From contig CAZSNP010000007.1 of NCBI GenBank assembly GCA_964608265.1, positions 1 to 64,000 of the forward strand: a stretch of 64,000 bases of DNA, given 5' to 3'. The notes under the pieces were generated by a model. It had not been told where the DNA came from and made no database searches. It saw nothing but the letters and a program-made list of their open reading frames with translations. Of this stretch, positions 42,007 through 50,023 are shown in pieces. This stretch comes from JANWXR01 sp964608265 (GTDB lineage: Bacteria > Chloroflexota > Anaerolineae > Anaerolineales > UBA6663). How positions within the stretch are numbered: position 1 is the first letter of the stretch; each line of letters starts with the position of its first letter. Position numbers and translations under genes: made by a program.

Positions 42007-43024
42007 GTTGAGTTTCCTGCAACGCAACAATGTCACCCGCCCCGGCCGCGAACATGGCGATTTGCAGTTGGCGGGTGAGGGTCGCGATGGTCTCGAGGAC
42101 GGCCTCGGCTGATTGGTCGGCCGCTTTGAGGAACGGCCCGGCCAGCCCGCACAGGCCTGCGCCGAGGGCCAGGCACTTGGCCGCATCCACGCCATCGCGC
42201 AGACCGCCCGAGGCGATGACGCGGACGGCCGGCGCGGCCCGGCGCACGTTTTGGATCGACTCGGCGGTGGGGATGCCCCAATCCACAAACGCCGCGGCGA
42301 TGCGGCGCTGCTGTTCGGTCCGGGCGCGGTGCATCTCCACCTGCGACCACGACGTGCCACCCGCGCCGGCCACATCAATCGCGGCTACACCGGCGGCGGC
42401 CAGCTGCCGCGCGGCGCGCTCCGACATCCCCCAGCCGACCTCCTTGGCGATCACCGGCACGGTCAGCGCGCGGCAGACCGCCTCGATTTTTTCGAGCAGC
42501 CCGGCGAAGTTCACATCGCCCTCCGGCTGCACGGCCTCCTGCACGGCGTTGAGGTGCAGGATCAACGCATCGGCCTCGATCATCCCCACCGCGCGGCGGC
42601 ACTCCTCCACGCCGTAGCCGTAATTGAATTGGACTGCGCCGAGGTTGGCGAAGAGCAATGCGTCGGGCGCGAGGTCGCGCAGGCGGAAGGTCTCGGCGAG
42701 CTGCGGGTCTTCGAGGGCCGCGCGCTGTGAGCCGACGCCCATGGCGATGCGGGCGGATTGCGCGGCGGCGGCCAGGTGACGATTGATCGGCCCGGCGCTG
42801 CCCGTGCCGCCGGTCATGGAAGAGATGAGCAACGGCGCGCTCAAGCGTTTGCCCCACCACTCCACGGTCGTGTCCACCGCGTTGAGGTCCAACTCGGGCA
42901 GGGCGTGATGCGCGAAACGATAACGCTCCAGCCCGGTGGTCAGGCCCGAGCGCACGTCTTCCTCCAGGTTGATGCGGATGTGCTCGGCCTTGCGGGCCGC
43001 GGTCTGTTCCGAAACTTTCGACAT
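41987..43024 (-). CDS. fni: type 2 isopentenyl-diphosphate delta-isomerase (FMN-dependent)
   Basis: Interconverts IPP and DMAPP. 345 aa TIM-barrel flavoenzyme: RKAEHIRINLEEDV near the start, LISSMTGGT, GVGSQRAAL, NLGAVQFNYGYG, HLNAVQEAVQPEGDVNF, VIAKEVGWGMS, DVAGAGGTSWSQVE, ASGGLRDGVDAAKCLALGA. The gene starts at ATG 43024 (MSKVSEQTAARKAEHI); a much longer open frame upstream is only an antisense shadow of acpP. Its C-terminus, VKREA, derives from the repeat. Confidence 0.92.
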   Translation of the reverse strand: MSKVSEQTAARKAEHIRINLEEDVRSGLTTGLERYRFAHHALPELDLNAVDTTVEWWGKRLSAPLLISSMTGGTGSAGPINRHLAAAAQSARIAMGVGSQRAALEDPQLAETFRLRDLAPDALLFANLGAVQFNYGYGVEECRRAVGMIEADALILHLNAVQEAVQPEGDVNFAGLLEKIEAVCRALTVPVIAKEVGWGMSERAARQLAAAGVAAIDVAGAGGTSWSQVEMHRARTEQQRRIAAAFVDWGIPTAESIQNVRRAAPAVRVIASGGLRDGVDAAKCLALGAGLCGLAGPFLKAADQSAEAVLETIATLTRQLQIAMFAAGAGDIVALQETQLVKREA

Positions 43025-43123
43025 GGGCGGGGGTTTTATTCTTGCCACCGATCGCGCGCCGTTGATCTGCGGCGCTATCTTATCAACCGGCAACAGGGCT
43101 GTCAATTTTGGGCAGTTCCGGGC

Positions 43124-43152
43124 TTGACCCAGCGGCGGCGCGGTCATAAAAT
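43124..43152 (+). promoter_or_regulatory. promoter of acpP
   Basis: TTGACC (43124-43129), a 17-nt spacer, then TAAAAT (43147-43152), about 31 nt before the acpP ATG, which has AAGGAG upstream. Confidence 0.75.
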
Positions 43153-43183
43153 CGCGCTGCCACCTAATACGCAAGGAGACCCA

Positions 43184-43417
43184 ATGGATACATACGAAGA
43201 GATTAAGGCCATCATCGTGGATAAGTTGGGCAAGGATGCCAGCGCGGTGACGCCGGAGGCGCGCTTCCGCGAGGACCTCGGCGCCGATTCGCTCGACCTC
43301 GTGGAATTGATCATGGCCTTCGAAGACAAGTTCGGGGCGGAGATCTCGGATGAGGACGCGCAGAAGATCACCACGGTCGGCGGCGCGGTGGAGTACATTG
43401 ACGCCCGTAAGAAATAA
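43184..43417 (+). CDS. acpP: acyl carrier protein
   Basis: 77 aa carrier of growing fatty acids. DLGADSLDLVELIMAFEDKFG contains the phosphopantetheine attachment Ser36 in the DSL motif; a highly acidic helix II is present. AAGGAG 5 nt before the ATG and a consensus promoter upstream. Single gene with its own terminator. Part of fatty acid synthesis, together with the FabG gene at 61244. Confidence 0.95.
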   Translation: MDTYEEIKAIIVDKLGKDASAVTPEARFREDLGADSLDLVELIMAFEDKFGAEISDEDAQKITTVGGAVEYIDARKK

Positions 43418-43441
43418 CCCCTCCCTCCCTGGCTTTCGGCG

Positions 43442-43474
43442 CAGGCGAGACACCGTCTCGCCTGTTTTTGTTTT
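43442..43474 (+). terminator. Rho-independent terminator after acpP
   Basis: CAGGCGAGAC (43442-43451) pairs perfectly with GTCTCGCCTG (43455-43464) around ACC, followed by TTTTTGTTTT. Confidence 0.9.
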
Positions 43475-43533
43475 GTAAGGTTTCGGGGCTAATGTGAAGG
43501 CGGGGACTCGTCATTTGTGCAGGAGAGTGTGTG

Positions 43534-44724
43534 ATGCGTTGGCTCCTCGTCGTCGGGTTGATGGCGCTCGCCGCCTGCGCCCCGGCGGACACCGCCACCC
43601 CCGCCGCAACATTGCCCGCCGGTGAGCGGCCCGCCACGCCGCTGCCGGCCACGCTGGCCGCCGAGGCCATCCTACCCGGATTCGCTTCCGCCGAGTTCAA
43701 AACCGATTTCACCCGGCACTCTGTTCCCTTCGGCGAGATTTTCAGCGGCGGCCCGCCCAAAGACGGCATCCCGCCGATTGACGCGCCGCAGTTTGTCTCG
43801 GTAGCAGAGGCCGAAGCGTGGCTCAGGCCGGTCGAGCCGGTGATCTTTGTGCAGGTCGGCGACGATGCGCGCGCGTACCCGTTGCAGATTCTGACCTGGC
43901 ACGAAATCGTCAACGACACGGTCGGCGGGGCGCCGTTGACGGTGACGTTCTGCCCGCTGTGCAACACCGCCATCGTCTTTGAGCGAACGCTCGGCGAGCG
44001 CGTGCTCGACTTCGGCACGACCGGGCGCCTGCGCTACAGCAACCTCATCATGTACGACCGGCAGACCGAGTCGTGGTGGCAACAGGCCACCGGTGAGGCC
44101 ATCCTCGGTGAATTGACGGGCGAGCGGCTGGCCCTGTATCCCGCAACCATCATCGCCTGGGCCGACTTCATGGCGCAGCACCCGGAGGGCAGGGTGCTCT
44201 CGCGTGAGACCGGCTTCAGCCGAACCTACGGGATCAACCCCTACGTGGGCTACGACGACGTAACGCAGCCACCGTTCCTCTATCGCGGCCCCGAAACCCC
44301 GGGCCGCCTGCCGCCGGTGGCGCGAGTGCTGGCGCTTGAGTTGAACGGCGAGACGGTCGCCTATCCCTACGCTGTGCTCGAACAATGGCATGTGTTGAAT
44401 GATCGGGCAGGGGGCGAGAACATCGTCGTCTTCTGGCAGCCCGGCACGGCCTCGGCGCTCGACACCAGCACCATCGCCGACGGGCGCGATGTGGGCGCGG
44501 CCTCGGCCTTTATCAGCGAAGTGGACGGGAGGCCGTTGACGATGCGGTTCGTCGCCGGCAAGTATGTGGATAACGAGACCGGGTCGGAATGGAACGCCTT
44601 CGGGCAGGCGGTGGGCGGCGAGCTGGCGGGCGCCGAGCTCGAGCCTGTCGTCGCCGTCAACCACTTCTGGTTTTCGTGGGCGGCGTTCAAGCCGGAGACG
44701 CGGGTGTTCAGCAACCCGCCGTAA
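43534..44724 (+). CDS. DUF3179 lipoprotein
   Basis: 396 aa, signal peptide with lipobox LAAC (Cys about residue 15). Contains the DUF3179 family core: YPLQILTWHEIVNDTVGGAPLTVTFCPLCNTAIVFERTL with CxxC, WWQQATGEAI, EGRVLSRETGFSRTYGINPYVGY, FVAGKYVDNETGSEWN. The family function is not known to me; its conserved His and Cys residues suggest metal binding. ATG 43534 has AGGAG 8 nt upstream, better than GTG 43531. Confidence 0.85.
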   Translation: MRWLLVVGLMALAACAPADTATPAATLPAGERPATPLPATLAAEAILPGFASAEFKTDFTRHSVPFGEIFSGGPPKDGIPPIDAPQFVSVAEAEAWLRPVEPVIFVQVGDDARAYPLQILTWHEIVNDTVGGAPLTVTFCPLCNTAIVFERTLGERVLDFGTTGRLRYSNLIMYDRQTESWWQQATGEAILGELTGERLALYPATIIAWADFMAQHPEGRVLSRETGFSRTYGINPYVGYDDVTQPPFLYRGPETPGRLPPVARVLALELNGETVAYPYAVLEQWHVLNDRAGGENIVVFWQPGTASALDTSTIADGRDVGAASAFISEVDGRPLTMRFVAGKYVDNETGSEWNAFGQAVGGELAGAELEPVVAVNHFWFSWAAFKPETRVFSNPP

Positions 44725-44789
44725 CCCCTCACCCCCGACCCCCCTCCCGGAGGGAAAAGCACGTCCGGGAGAAAGGGAGTCGTTGCGAT

Positions 44790-44855
44790 ATTTGCCTGGC
44801 GCGCTTTGCGAGAGATCACGCCGCTCTTGGCGTCTCTGCGGCTTGGCGCGATAAT
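44790..44855. repeat. CTTGGCGTCT-type repeat before aroQ
   Basis: CTGGCGCGCTTTGCGAGAGATC faces GCTCTTGGCGTCTCTGCGGC and TTGGCGCG. The words (CTTTGCGAGAG, CTTGGCG) match the elements at 21448 and 26496. It fills the space just before the aroQ ATG. Upstream, 44725-44789 is a C-rich then G-rich stretch (CCCCTCCCGGAGGG), another small palindrome. Confidence 0.6.
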
Positions 44856-44861
44856 GCCCCC

Positions 44862-45320
44862 ATGCCCCAACGAAAATCCAAAACCATCCTCATCCTGCAC
44901 GGCCCCAACCTCAACCTGCTCGGCACGCGCGAGCCGGATGTGTACGGCGCGACGACGCTGGCGGAGATAGATAAGGCGCTGAAGGTCGAAGGTGACAGAT
45001 TGGGCGTCGAGGTGCGGACGTTTCAATCGAACCACGAGGGCGCGTTGATCGACGCGCTGCACGACGCGCAGAAGTGGGCGGTCGGCGTCGTCATCAACCC
45101 CGGCGGATACACCCACACCTCGGTCGCTCTGCGCGATGCCATTGCCGCCATCGGCCTGCCGGTGGTTGAGGTGCACCTGAGCAACACCGACGCACGCGAG
45201 GACTTCCGGCACAAGTCGCTCACCGCGCCGGTGTGCATCGGTTCAATACGCGGCTTCGGTTGGCGGAGTTACGTTTTGGGGCTGAGGGCGCTGGCAGAGA
45301 TCGTGAAACGTGAGGCGTGA
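44862..45320 (+). CDS. aroQ: 3-dehydroquinate dehydratase, type II
   Basis: Dehydrates 3-dehydroquinate to 3-dehydroshikimate in aromatic synthesis. 152 aa, normal for the type II dodecamer: ILHGPNLNLLGTREPDVYG (catalytic Arg, then Tyr), FQSNHEGALID, INPGGYTHTSVALRDA, VEVHLSN (His). It ends EIVKREA, the last residues and stop supplied by the CGTGAAACGTG-type repeat at 45301. No ribosome-binding site is seen before ATG 44862. Confidence 0.92.
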   Translation: MPQRKSKTILILHGPNLNLLGTREPDVYGATTLAEIDKALKVEGDRLGVEVRTFQSNHEGALIDALHDAQKWAVGVVINPGGYTHTSVALRDAIAAIGLPVVEVHLSNTDAREDFRHKSLTAPVCIGSIRGFGWRSYVLGLRALAEIVKREA

Positions 45321-45372
45321 AACGTGATTCTGGTTCTGGCACAATCCATCACGTTTCGCGTTTCACGCTTGA
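45301..45372. repeat. CGTGAAACGTG-type inverted repeat between aroQ and the histidine kinase
   Basis: CGTGAAACGTGAGGCGTGAAACGTG is mirrored by CACGTTTCGCGTTTCACGC. The left arm provides the aroQ stop codon; the right arm provides the stop of the convergent kinase gene. Same unit as 41939-42006. Confidence 0.8.
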
Positions 45373-46571
45373 CGCAACGGTAATGCAAAACTGAACGTGC
45401 TGCCCACCCCTACCTCCGACTCCACTTTTATTTCCCCGCCCAACACCTCCACAATTTTCTTCGCCACGCTCAACCCCAGGCCGGTGCCGGTGGCGTAGCC
45501 CTCGCTGTCGGGCACGCGATAGAACTTCTGAAAGACCAGCTTGAGCGCCTCGGGCGGGATGCCCTTGCCGGTGTCGGCGACGCTCACGCACACTTCCCTG
45601 CCCGCCCCGACCGGGCCGGCGGTCACGGTGATGGTGCCGTGCTCGCGGTTGTACTTCACGGCGTTTGTCAGCAGATTGAGCAACACTTGTTTCAACTTGC
45701 CCCGGTCGCTGTTGATCGTGGTGAGGGCCGGGTCGAGGCGGAGCGCAAGCGTGACGTTGCGGGCCGACGCCTGCGGGCGCACCACATCAACGGACTCGTG
45801 GATCAGCTCGGTGAGGTTGAACGGCTCGAGCTTGAACCGCATCCGCCCCGACTCCAGCCTCGCCATGTCGAGGAAATCGCTGGCCATGGTGTTGAGGCGC
45901 TCGGTCTCGCGCTGCACGGTGAGGATGAGCGGCGCGCGCTTGTCCTCCGGCAGGTCAGGGCGTTGCAACAGGCGGGCGGTGGCCATGATCGAACTGAGCG
46001 GTGTGCGGATTTCGTGCACCATCTCCGAGATCAAATCGCTCTGCTGAAACAGCCGCGCGTTGACGATGGCGACCGTCGCCTGGGCCGCCAGGGTCTGCAT
46101 CAGATCGGTGTCGTCATCGGTAAAAGTGCCCTCGTGTTTGTTGAGCGCCTGCAGCACCCCGATGGCTTTATCGCGGCTGACCAGCGGCACGCCCAGGACC
46201 GAGCGGGTGACGAACTGTACTTTGCTGTCGACCGTCCGGTTCCAGCGCGGGTCGCGGGCGGTATCCGGCACGAGCAGCGGCTGGCGATTGGTGAACACCC
46301 ACCCGGCCAGGCTGCCCTCCACCGGGATGACGAGGCCCTCCATCTGCGCGGCCTCGATATTGGTTGTGGCCTCGAAGCGCAGTTCATCGGATTGGGTGTC
46401 GGCCAGCATGATCGAGGCCGCCTCCGAGCCGGTGAGTTCGCGCGCCGCCTCGATGATGTTGCGTAACAGCCTGTGATGATCGAGCGTCGAGTTCAGGGTT
46501 TCGCTCAACTCGATCAGGCGCTGCATGCGCTTGAGTTGCGCAGCGGTGTCTTGACGGGCGAGGTCAGGCAT
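45363..46571 (-). CDS. GAF-domain sensor histidine kinase
   Basis: 402 aa, no transmembrane segment, cytoplasmic. Residues 15-45 helical lead-in; a GAF domain to about 175; HisKA with phospho-acceptor His186 (SEMVHEIRTPLSS); HATPase with NLLTNAVKYN (N box), VADTGKGIP (G1), FQKFYRV (F), GTGLGLSVAK (G2). ATG 46571 overlaps the end of the sirtuin gene by 8 nt, so kinase, sirtuin and REC-ATPase form one transcript. Likely partner regulators are REC domains nearby (47334, 49399, 51305). Confidence 0.9.
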   Translation of the reverse strand: MPDLARQDTAAQLKRMQRLIELSETLNSTLDHHRLLRNIIEAARELTGSEAASIMLADTQSDELRFEATTNIEAAQMEGLVIPVEGSLAGWVFTNRQPLLVPDTARDPRWNRTVDSKVQFVTRSVLGVPLVSRDKAIGVLQALNKHEGTFTDDDTDLMQTLAAQATVAIVNARLFQQSDLISEMVHEIRTPLSSIMATARLLQRPDLPEDKRAPLILTVQRETERLNTMASDFLDMARLESGRMRFKLEPFNLTELIHESVDVVRPQASARNVTLALRLDPALTTINSDRGKLKQVLLNLLTNAVKYNREHGTITVTAGPVGAGREVCVSVADTGKGIPPEALKLVFQKFYRVPDSEGYATGTGLGLSVAKKIVEVLGGEIKVESEVGVGSTFSFALPLRQA

Positions 46572-47337
46572 TGACGGAGAGTCCGGCGCGCGAGACGATT
46601 TCGGGCAGCACAATCGCGAGGTCGGCTTCGATGCGCACGTCGGCGCGCTCGTCGAGGTAGGTGCTGCCGATGTTGACGAGGATGAGCTGCGCGCCGGCGT
46701 TGATGGCCTCCATCGGCAAACCGGCCGACGGCAGCACTTCGAGCGACGAGCCGAGCACCAGCATCACCTGGCAACCCAGGGCCGCCTGCCGCGCGCGTTG
46801 AAAGACCGCCACCGGCAACTGCTCCTCCATCAATATCACGTTTGGCTTCAAAATGCCACCGCAGGCCGCGCAGATCGGCAGTTCGCCGTCGGCGACAAAT
46901 TTCTGCAACCGCTCGGTGGCGAGGATGGTGCGGTGGCAGTGGCCGCACGTGGCCGTGTGCAGGCCGCCGTGCACCTCGAGCACGTTGCGGCTGCCGGCGC
47001 GCTGATGCAGGCCATCAATGTTCTGCGTGATGATGGCGTCGAGTTTGCCCGTTGCCTCCAGCGCCACGAGCGCTTCGTGGGCGACATTCGGCTGGGCGGC
47101 GAAGATGCGGGCCGTCAGGGGCCGCACCCATCTGAAGAAACGCTCCGGGTGATAGCGAAAGGCCGAGAGCGAGGCGACGGTGTACGGATCGTCGTTTTCC
47201 CACAGCCCGGAGCCGGGGCTGCGGTAATCGGGGATGCCGGATGGGGTGGAGATGCCGGCGCCAGTGAACGCGACCACGTGGCGTGCGCGACGGAGGATGT
47301 CAGCCGCGCGCTCGATCTGGTCACGCAGCGCGGTCAT
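46564..47337 (-). CDS. sirtuin (NAD-dependent protein deacylase, SIR2 family)
   Basis: 257 aa. Complete Sir2 catalytic core: VVAFTGAGISTPSGIPDYRSP, ITQNIDGLHQRAGS, VLEVHGGL (catalytic His), zinc ribbon TCGHCH...ICAACGG, LKPNVILMEEQLP, LVLGSSLEVLPSAGLP, LILVNIGSTYLD. It removes acyl groups from lysines using NAD. Start ATG 47337 overlaps the preceding REC-ATPase stop by 4 nt; its own stop overlaps the kinase start by 8 nt. The lysine-deacylase location inside a two-component operon is unusual. Confidence 0.9.
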   Translation of the reverse strand: MTALRDQIERAADILRRARHVVAFTGAGISTPSGIPDYRSPGSGLWENDDPYTVASLSAFRYHPERFFRWVRPLTARIFAAQPNVAHEALVALEATGKLDAIITQNIDGLHQRAGSRNVLEVHGGLHTATCGHCHRTILATERLQKFVADGELPICAACGGILKPNVILMEEQLPVAVFQRARQAALGCQVMLVLGSSLEVLPSAGLPMEAINAGAQLILVNIGSTYLDERADVRIEADLAIVLPEIVSRAGLSVNA

Positions 47338-48485
47338 GGATTGCTGAGGCGAAGTTTCCCGAGGAGGTCGGTGGCGAGCTTGCGGAACTGATCGGCCGTC
47401 AGGCTGTCGGGACGCAGCAACACCATCGGCGTGCCGACGTCGGCCGCCTGATACGCCAACTCGACCGCCGGGGTGACGACGAGCGACACGCGCTGTCCGA
47501 GCATCTGCTCGGCGGTCGACCACGGCAATTGGTTGCTCGACGGCGCGCGGTTGACGGCGACGATGTCGGCCTTGGCCATCGACAACCCGAGCGAAGCCAT
47601 ATCCGTCATCAACGACTTGCACTGCAGCAGCGACACGCGGGTCTGATCGGTGACGAGCACGAAGTGATCGCACAGTTGCAGCAGACGGCGGTTGCCGTCG
47701 GTGATGCCGGTGCCCAGGTCGAGGAGCAGCAGTTTGCACATCGCGCTCAAGACCTTCACGATCTGCTCGATCTGCGCGATGTTGCTGTTGAGGGCGGCTT
47801 CCTTCGGCGTGGCGGCGGCCGGCAACACGCGGATGCCGCTGGCATGCGAGGCCAACTGTTGCCCAACCAGGCGCTGGTTCAAATCGCCGACCGGCTTGCT
47901 CGCAATCGCCGCGATGCCGTTCGATTGGGAGATGTTGAGCATCAGGCTGGTGGAGCCATTGCCGGGGCGCACATCGCCGAGCACGGTATCGGTGCCCGTC
48001 TGCGCCACGGCCGCGGCGACGTTGATGGCGACCGTCGTCGTGCCCACCCCGCCTTTGGCGCCGATAATGCCGACGATGCGGGCGTGCTCGGTTAGCGGCG
48101 CGGGCCGCGCGGTCTGTGTGCGCGCCAGCAGCGCCTTGACATGCGCGACCAGTTCCGCCGGGTGGGTGGGTTTGGTGAGGTAGTCATCCGCCCCGGCCTC
48201 GAAGCCGGCGACCTTGTCGTCGAGCAGGGTCTTGGCCGTGAACATCACGATGGGGATGTGGCTGAGGGCGGCGTCGGCGCGCAGCCGGCGGGTGACCTCG
48301 TATCCGTCCATATCCGGCATCATCACATCGAGCAGAATGATGTCGGGGCGCTCAGTGGCCGCTTTGGCCAACGCCATGTTCCCGCCGCTGGCCGCCACGA
48401 TTTGATAGCCGTGCCGCTGCAGAATCAGCCCAACCAGTTTGAGGGTGTCGCGGTCGTCGTCAACAATCAGAACTTTTTCGGCCAT
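47334..48485 (-). CDS. response regulator fused to CpaE/TadZ-like MinD-type ATPase
   Basis: 383 aa. N-terminal REC domain (VLIVDDDRD, phospho-acceptor Asp53 in LLDVMMPDMDG, MFTAKT, LTKPTHP), a linker of about 20 residues, then a ParA/MinD-type ATPase: deviant Walker A IGAKGGVGTTTVAINVA, LGDVRPGNGS, LLLLDLGTGI, VTDQTRVSLLQ. Related to CpaE/TadZ of pilus localisation systems, but no pilus genes are nearby. First gene of the operon with the sirtuin and kinase. ATG 48485 begins MAEKVLIVDDD. Confidence 0.88.
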   Translation of the reverse strand: MAEKVLIVDDDRDTLKLVGLILQRHGYQIVAASGGNMALAKAATERPDIILLDVMMPDMDGYEVTRRLRADAALSHIPIVMFTAKTLLDDKVAGFEAGADDYLTKPTHPAELVAHVKALLARTQTARPAPLTEHARIVGIIGAKGGVGTTTVAINVAAAVAQTGTDTVLGDVRPGNGSTSLMLNISQSNGIAAIASKPVGDLNQRLVGQQLASHASGIRVLPAAATPKEAALNSNIAQIEQIVKVLSAMCKLLLLDLGTGITDGNRRLLQLCDHFVLVTDQTRVSLLQCKSLMTDMASLGLSMAKADIVAVNRAPSSNQLPWSTAEQMLGQRVSLVVTPAVELAYQAADVGTPMVLLRPDSLTADQFRKLATDLLGKLRLSNP

Positions 48486-48662
48486 GCCCCACCACAAGCT
48501 CAAGTCAGTGTGCGCCAAAGTGTACCTGAGGCACGGCCTTTGGGCAACTTTGATTGGTTGCGTTTGGTCTCCGGCAGCCCGCCTCGGCCGGGCCGTGGCC
48601 GGTTTGAGCCGGGCTTCGCACACAATCTCCAGCCTCTCCTCCCTGATGCCAACGCTCACTGG

Positions 48663-48692
48663 TTGCTCATATGACCGCGCACGCCGTATAAT
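48663..48692 (+). promoter_or_regulatory. promoter of the lepB operon
   Basis: TTGCTC (48663-48668), an 18-nt spacer, then TATAAT (48687-48692). lepB starts 28 nt downstream at GTG 48721, after ATAGGAGC. Confidence 0.7.
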
Positions 48693-48720
48693 CGCCGTAC
48701 GTTTGAGATAGGAGCATTGC

Positions 48721-49392
48721 GTGCCGCGACCCACCAGCCCGGCCGATGCCGAGGCGCCAGCCGAGTCTGTCGTCACCAACCTGGCCGAAACCCCACCCGC
48801 CGAGACGGCGGCGCCTGCGCCCGCCGCGAGCCGGTGGGGTTCCATCGCGCGGGAAATCGTCGAGACCGTCATCCTCACGGTCATCATCTACCTCGTCGTC
48901 AACGCGGCCACGGGCCGGTTCCGGGTCGAGGGTGAGAGCATGGCGCCGACGTTGCATCCCGAGGAATACGTTTTGATTGATAAGGTGTCCTATCTTTGCG
49001 TGCCGTGGGCCGAAGCATGCTGGGGCCGACCGGAGCGCGGCGACATCGTCGTCTTTCACTATCCGCTTGGCCCCGAGCGCGATTTCATCAAGCGCGTCAT
49101 CGGCCTGCCCGGCGAGACCGTCACCATCAACAACGGCGTGGTCAGCGTCAACGGCCAACCGTTGACCGAGCCGTACATCGCCGCGCCCACCATGAACAGC
49201 AATACGTGGACGCTCGGGCCGGACCAACTCTTCGTGATGGGCGACAACCGCAACAACTCCTCCGACTCGCGCAGTTGGGGCCCGCTGGATAAGAAGTGGC
49301 TGGTCGGGCGCGCCCTGCTCGTGTATTGGCCGGCGGACGCCTGGCAGATTGTGCCTCACCACGACTACGGCAGCGTGGCGGCTGCCCCCTGA
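48721..49392 (+). CDS. lepB: signal peptidase I
   Basis: Cleaves Sec and Tat signal peptides outside the membrane. 223 aa. N-terminal Pro/Ala-rich cytoplasmic extension of about 38 residues, one transmembrane helix (about 44-62), catalytic Ser73 in GESMAPTL, catalytic Lys124 in RDFIKRVIGLPG, then GDNRNNSSDSRSWGP. Starts with GTG 48721, AGGAG upstream. Followed 6 nt later by a response regulator. Confidence 0.95.
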   Translation: MPRPTSPADAEAPAESVVTNLAETPPAETAAPAPAASRWGSIAREIVETVILTVIIYLVVNAATGRFRVEGESMAPTLHPEEYVLIDKVSYLCVPWAEACWGRPERGDIVVFHYPLGPERDFIKRVIGLPGETVTINNGVVSVNGQPLTEPYIAAPTMNSNTWTLGPDQLFVMGDNRNNSSDSRSWGPLDKKWLVGRALLVYWPADAWQIVPHHDYGSVAAAP

Positions 49393-49398
49393 TCACCC

Positions 49399-50004
49399 AT
49401 GGCTCACCTCCGTATCCTCGTCGCCGATGATTCCCCCGAGTTCCGCCAGCATGTGCGGCTGATGCTGGCCCACGAGCCGGAGGTCGAAGTCGTCGTCGTC
49501 GCCCGCGATGGGCAGGAGGCGGTTGAACTGGCCCGCCGCGTGCAACCGACGGTGGCGGTGGTTGATTTGAACATGCCGCGTCTGGATGGCTTCTCGGCTC
49601 TGCGCGAGCTGGCCAGGGTCAGCCCTCAGACCGGCTTCATGCTCGTCACCGGCAATCAAGATCAATCGGTGCGCCGCGAGGCCGAGAGTTACGGCGTGCA
49701 CGAAGTGCTGCTCAAACCGTTCACGCCCAACGAGTTCATGGCCGCCATTCGCCGCACCGCTGCCCACGCGGCTGAGAAAGAGTCGCCCCGCACGCTGGCG
49801 CAGGAAGTCCTGGCGTACCTCAAGATTGGCCGAATGGATGACGAGGCTGCGCGGGTATACGCCGGTTACATCCGCCAGCCGCACGCCGAACCCGACCTGC
49901 TGGCCCGTCTGGCCGAAATCTTCTGTGCCCGGCGCGACTGGAGCGAGTTGCGCCATATCTGCGAGCGGATGGAGCAGTTTGGGTCGGACGCGCGCGACCA
50001 GTGA
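49399..50004 (+). CDS. single-domain-plus response regulator
   Basis: 201 aa. REC domain residues 1-120 (LVADDSPE, Asp56 in VVDLNMPRLDG, VTGNQD, LLKPFTPNE), then about 80 residues of helical C-terminal region (TLAQEVLAYLKIGRMDDEAARVYAGYIRQPHAEPDLLARLAEIF) with no DNA-binding motif recognised. The output is probably protein-protein. In line with lepB and the MFS gene. Confidence 0.85.
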   Translation: MAHLRILVADDSPEFRQHVRLMLAHEPEVEVVVVARDGQEAVELARRVQPTVAVVDLNMPRLDGFSALRELARVSPQTGFMLVTGNQDQSVRREAESYGVHEVLLKPFTPNEFMAAIRRTAAHAAEKESPRTLAQEVLAYLKIGRMDDEAARVYAGYIRQPHAEPDLLARLAEIFCARRDWSELRHICERMEQFGSDARDQ

Positions 50005-50023
50005 CCCGCGCCTGCCTACAGCG

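Noticed and set aside
42758..43183. A longer start for acpP using the open frame upstream
   Set aside because: The acpP ATG at 43184 has a matching promoter and ribosome-binding site, and the upstream frame overlaps the isomerase gene on the other strand.
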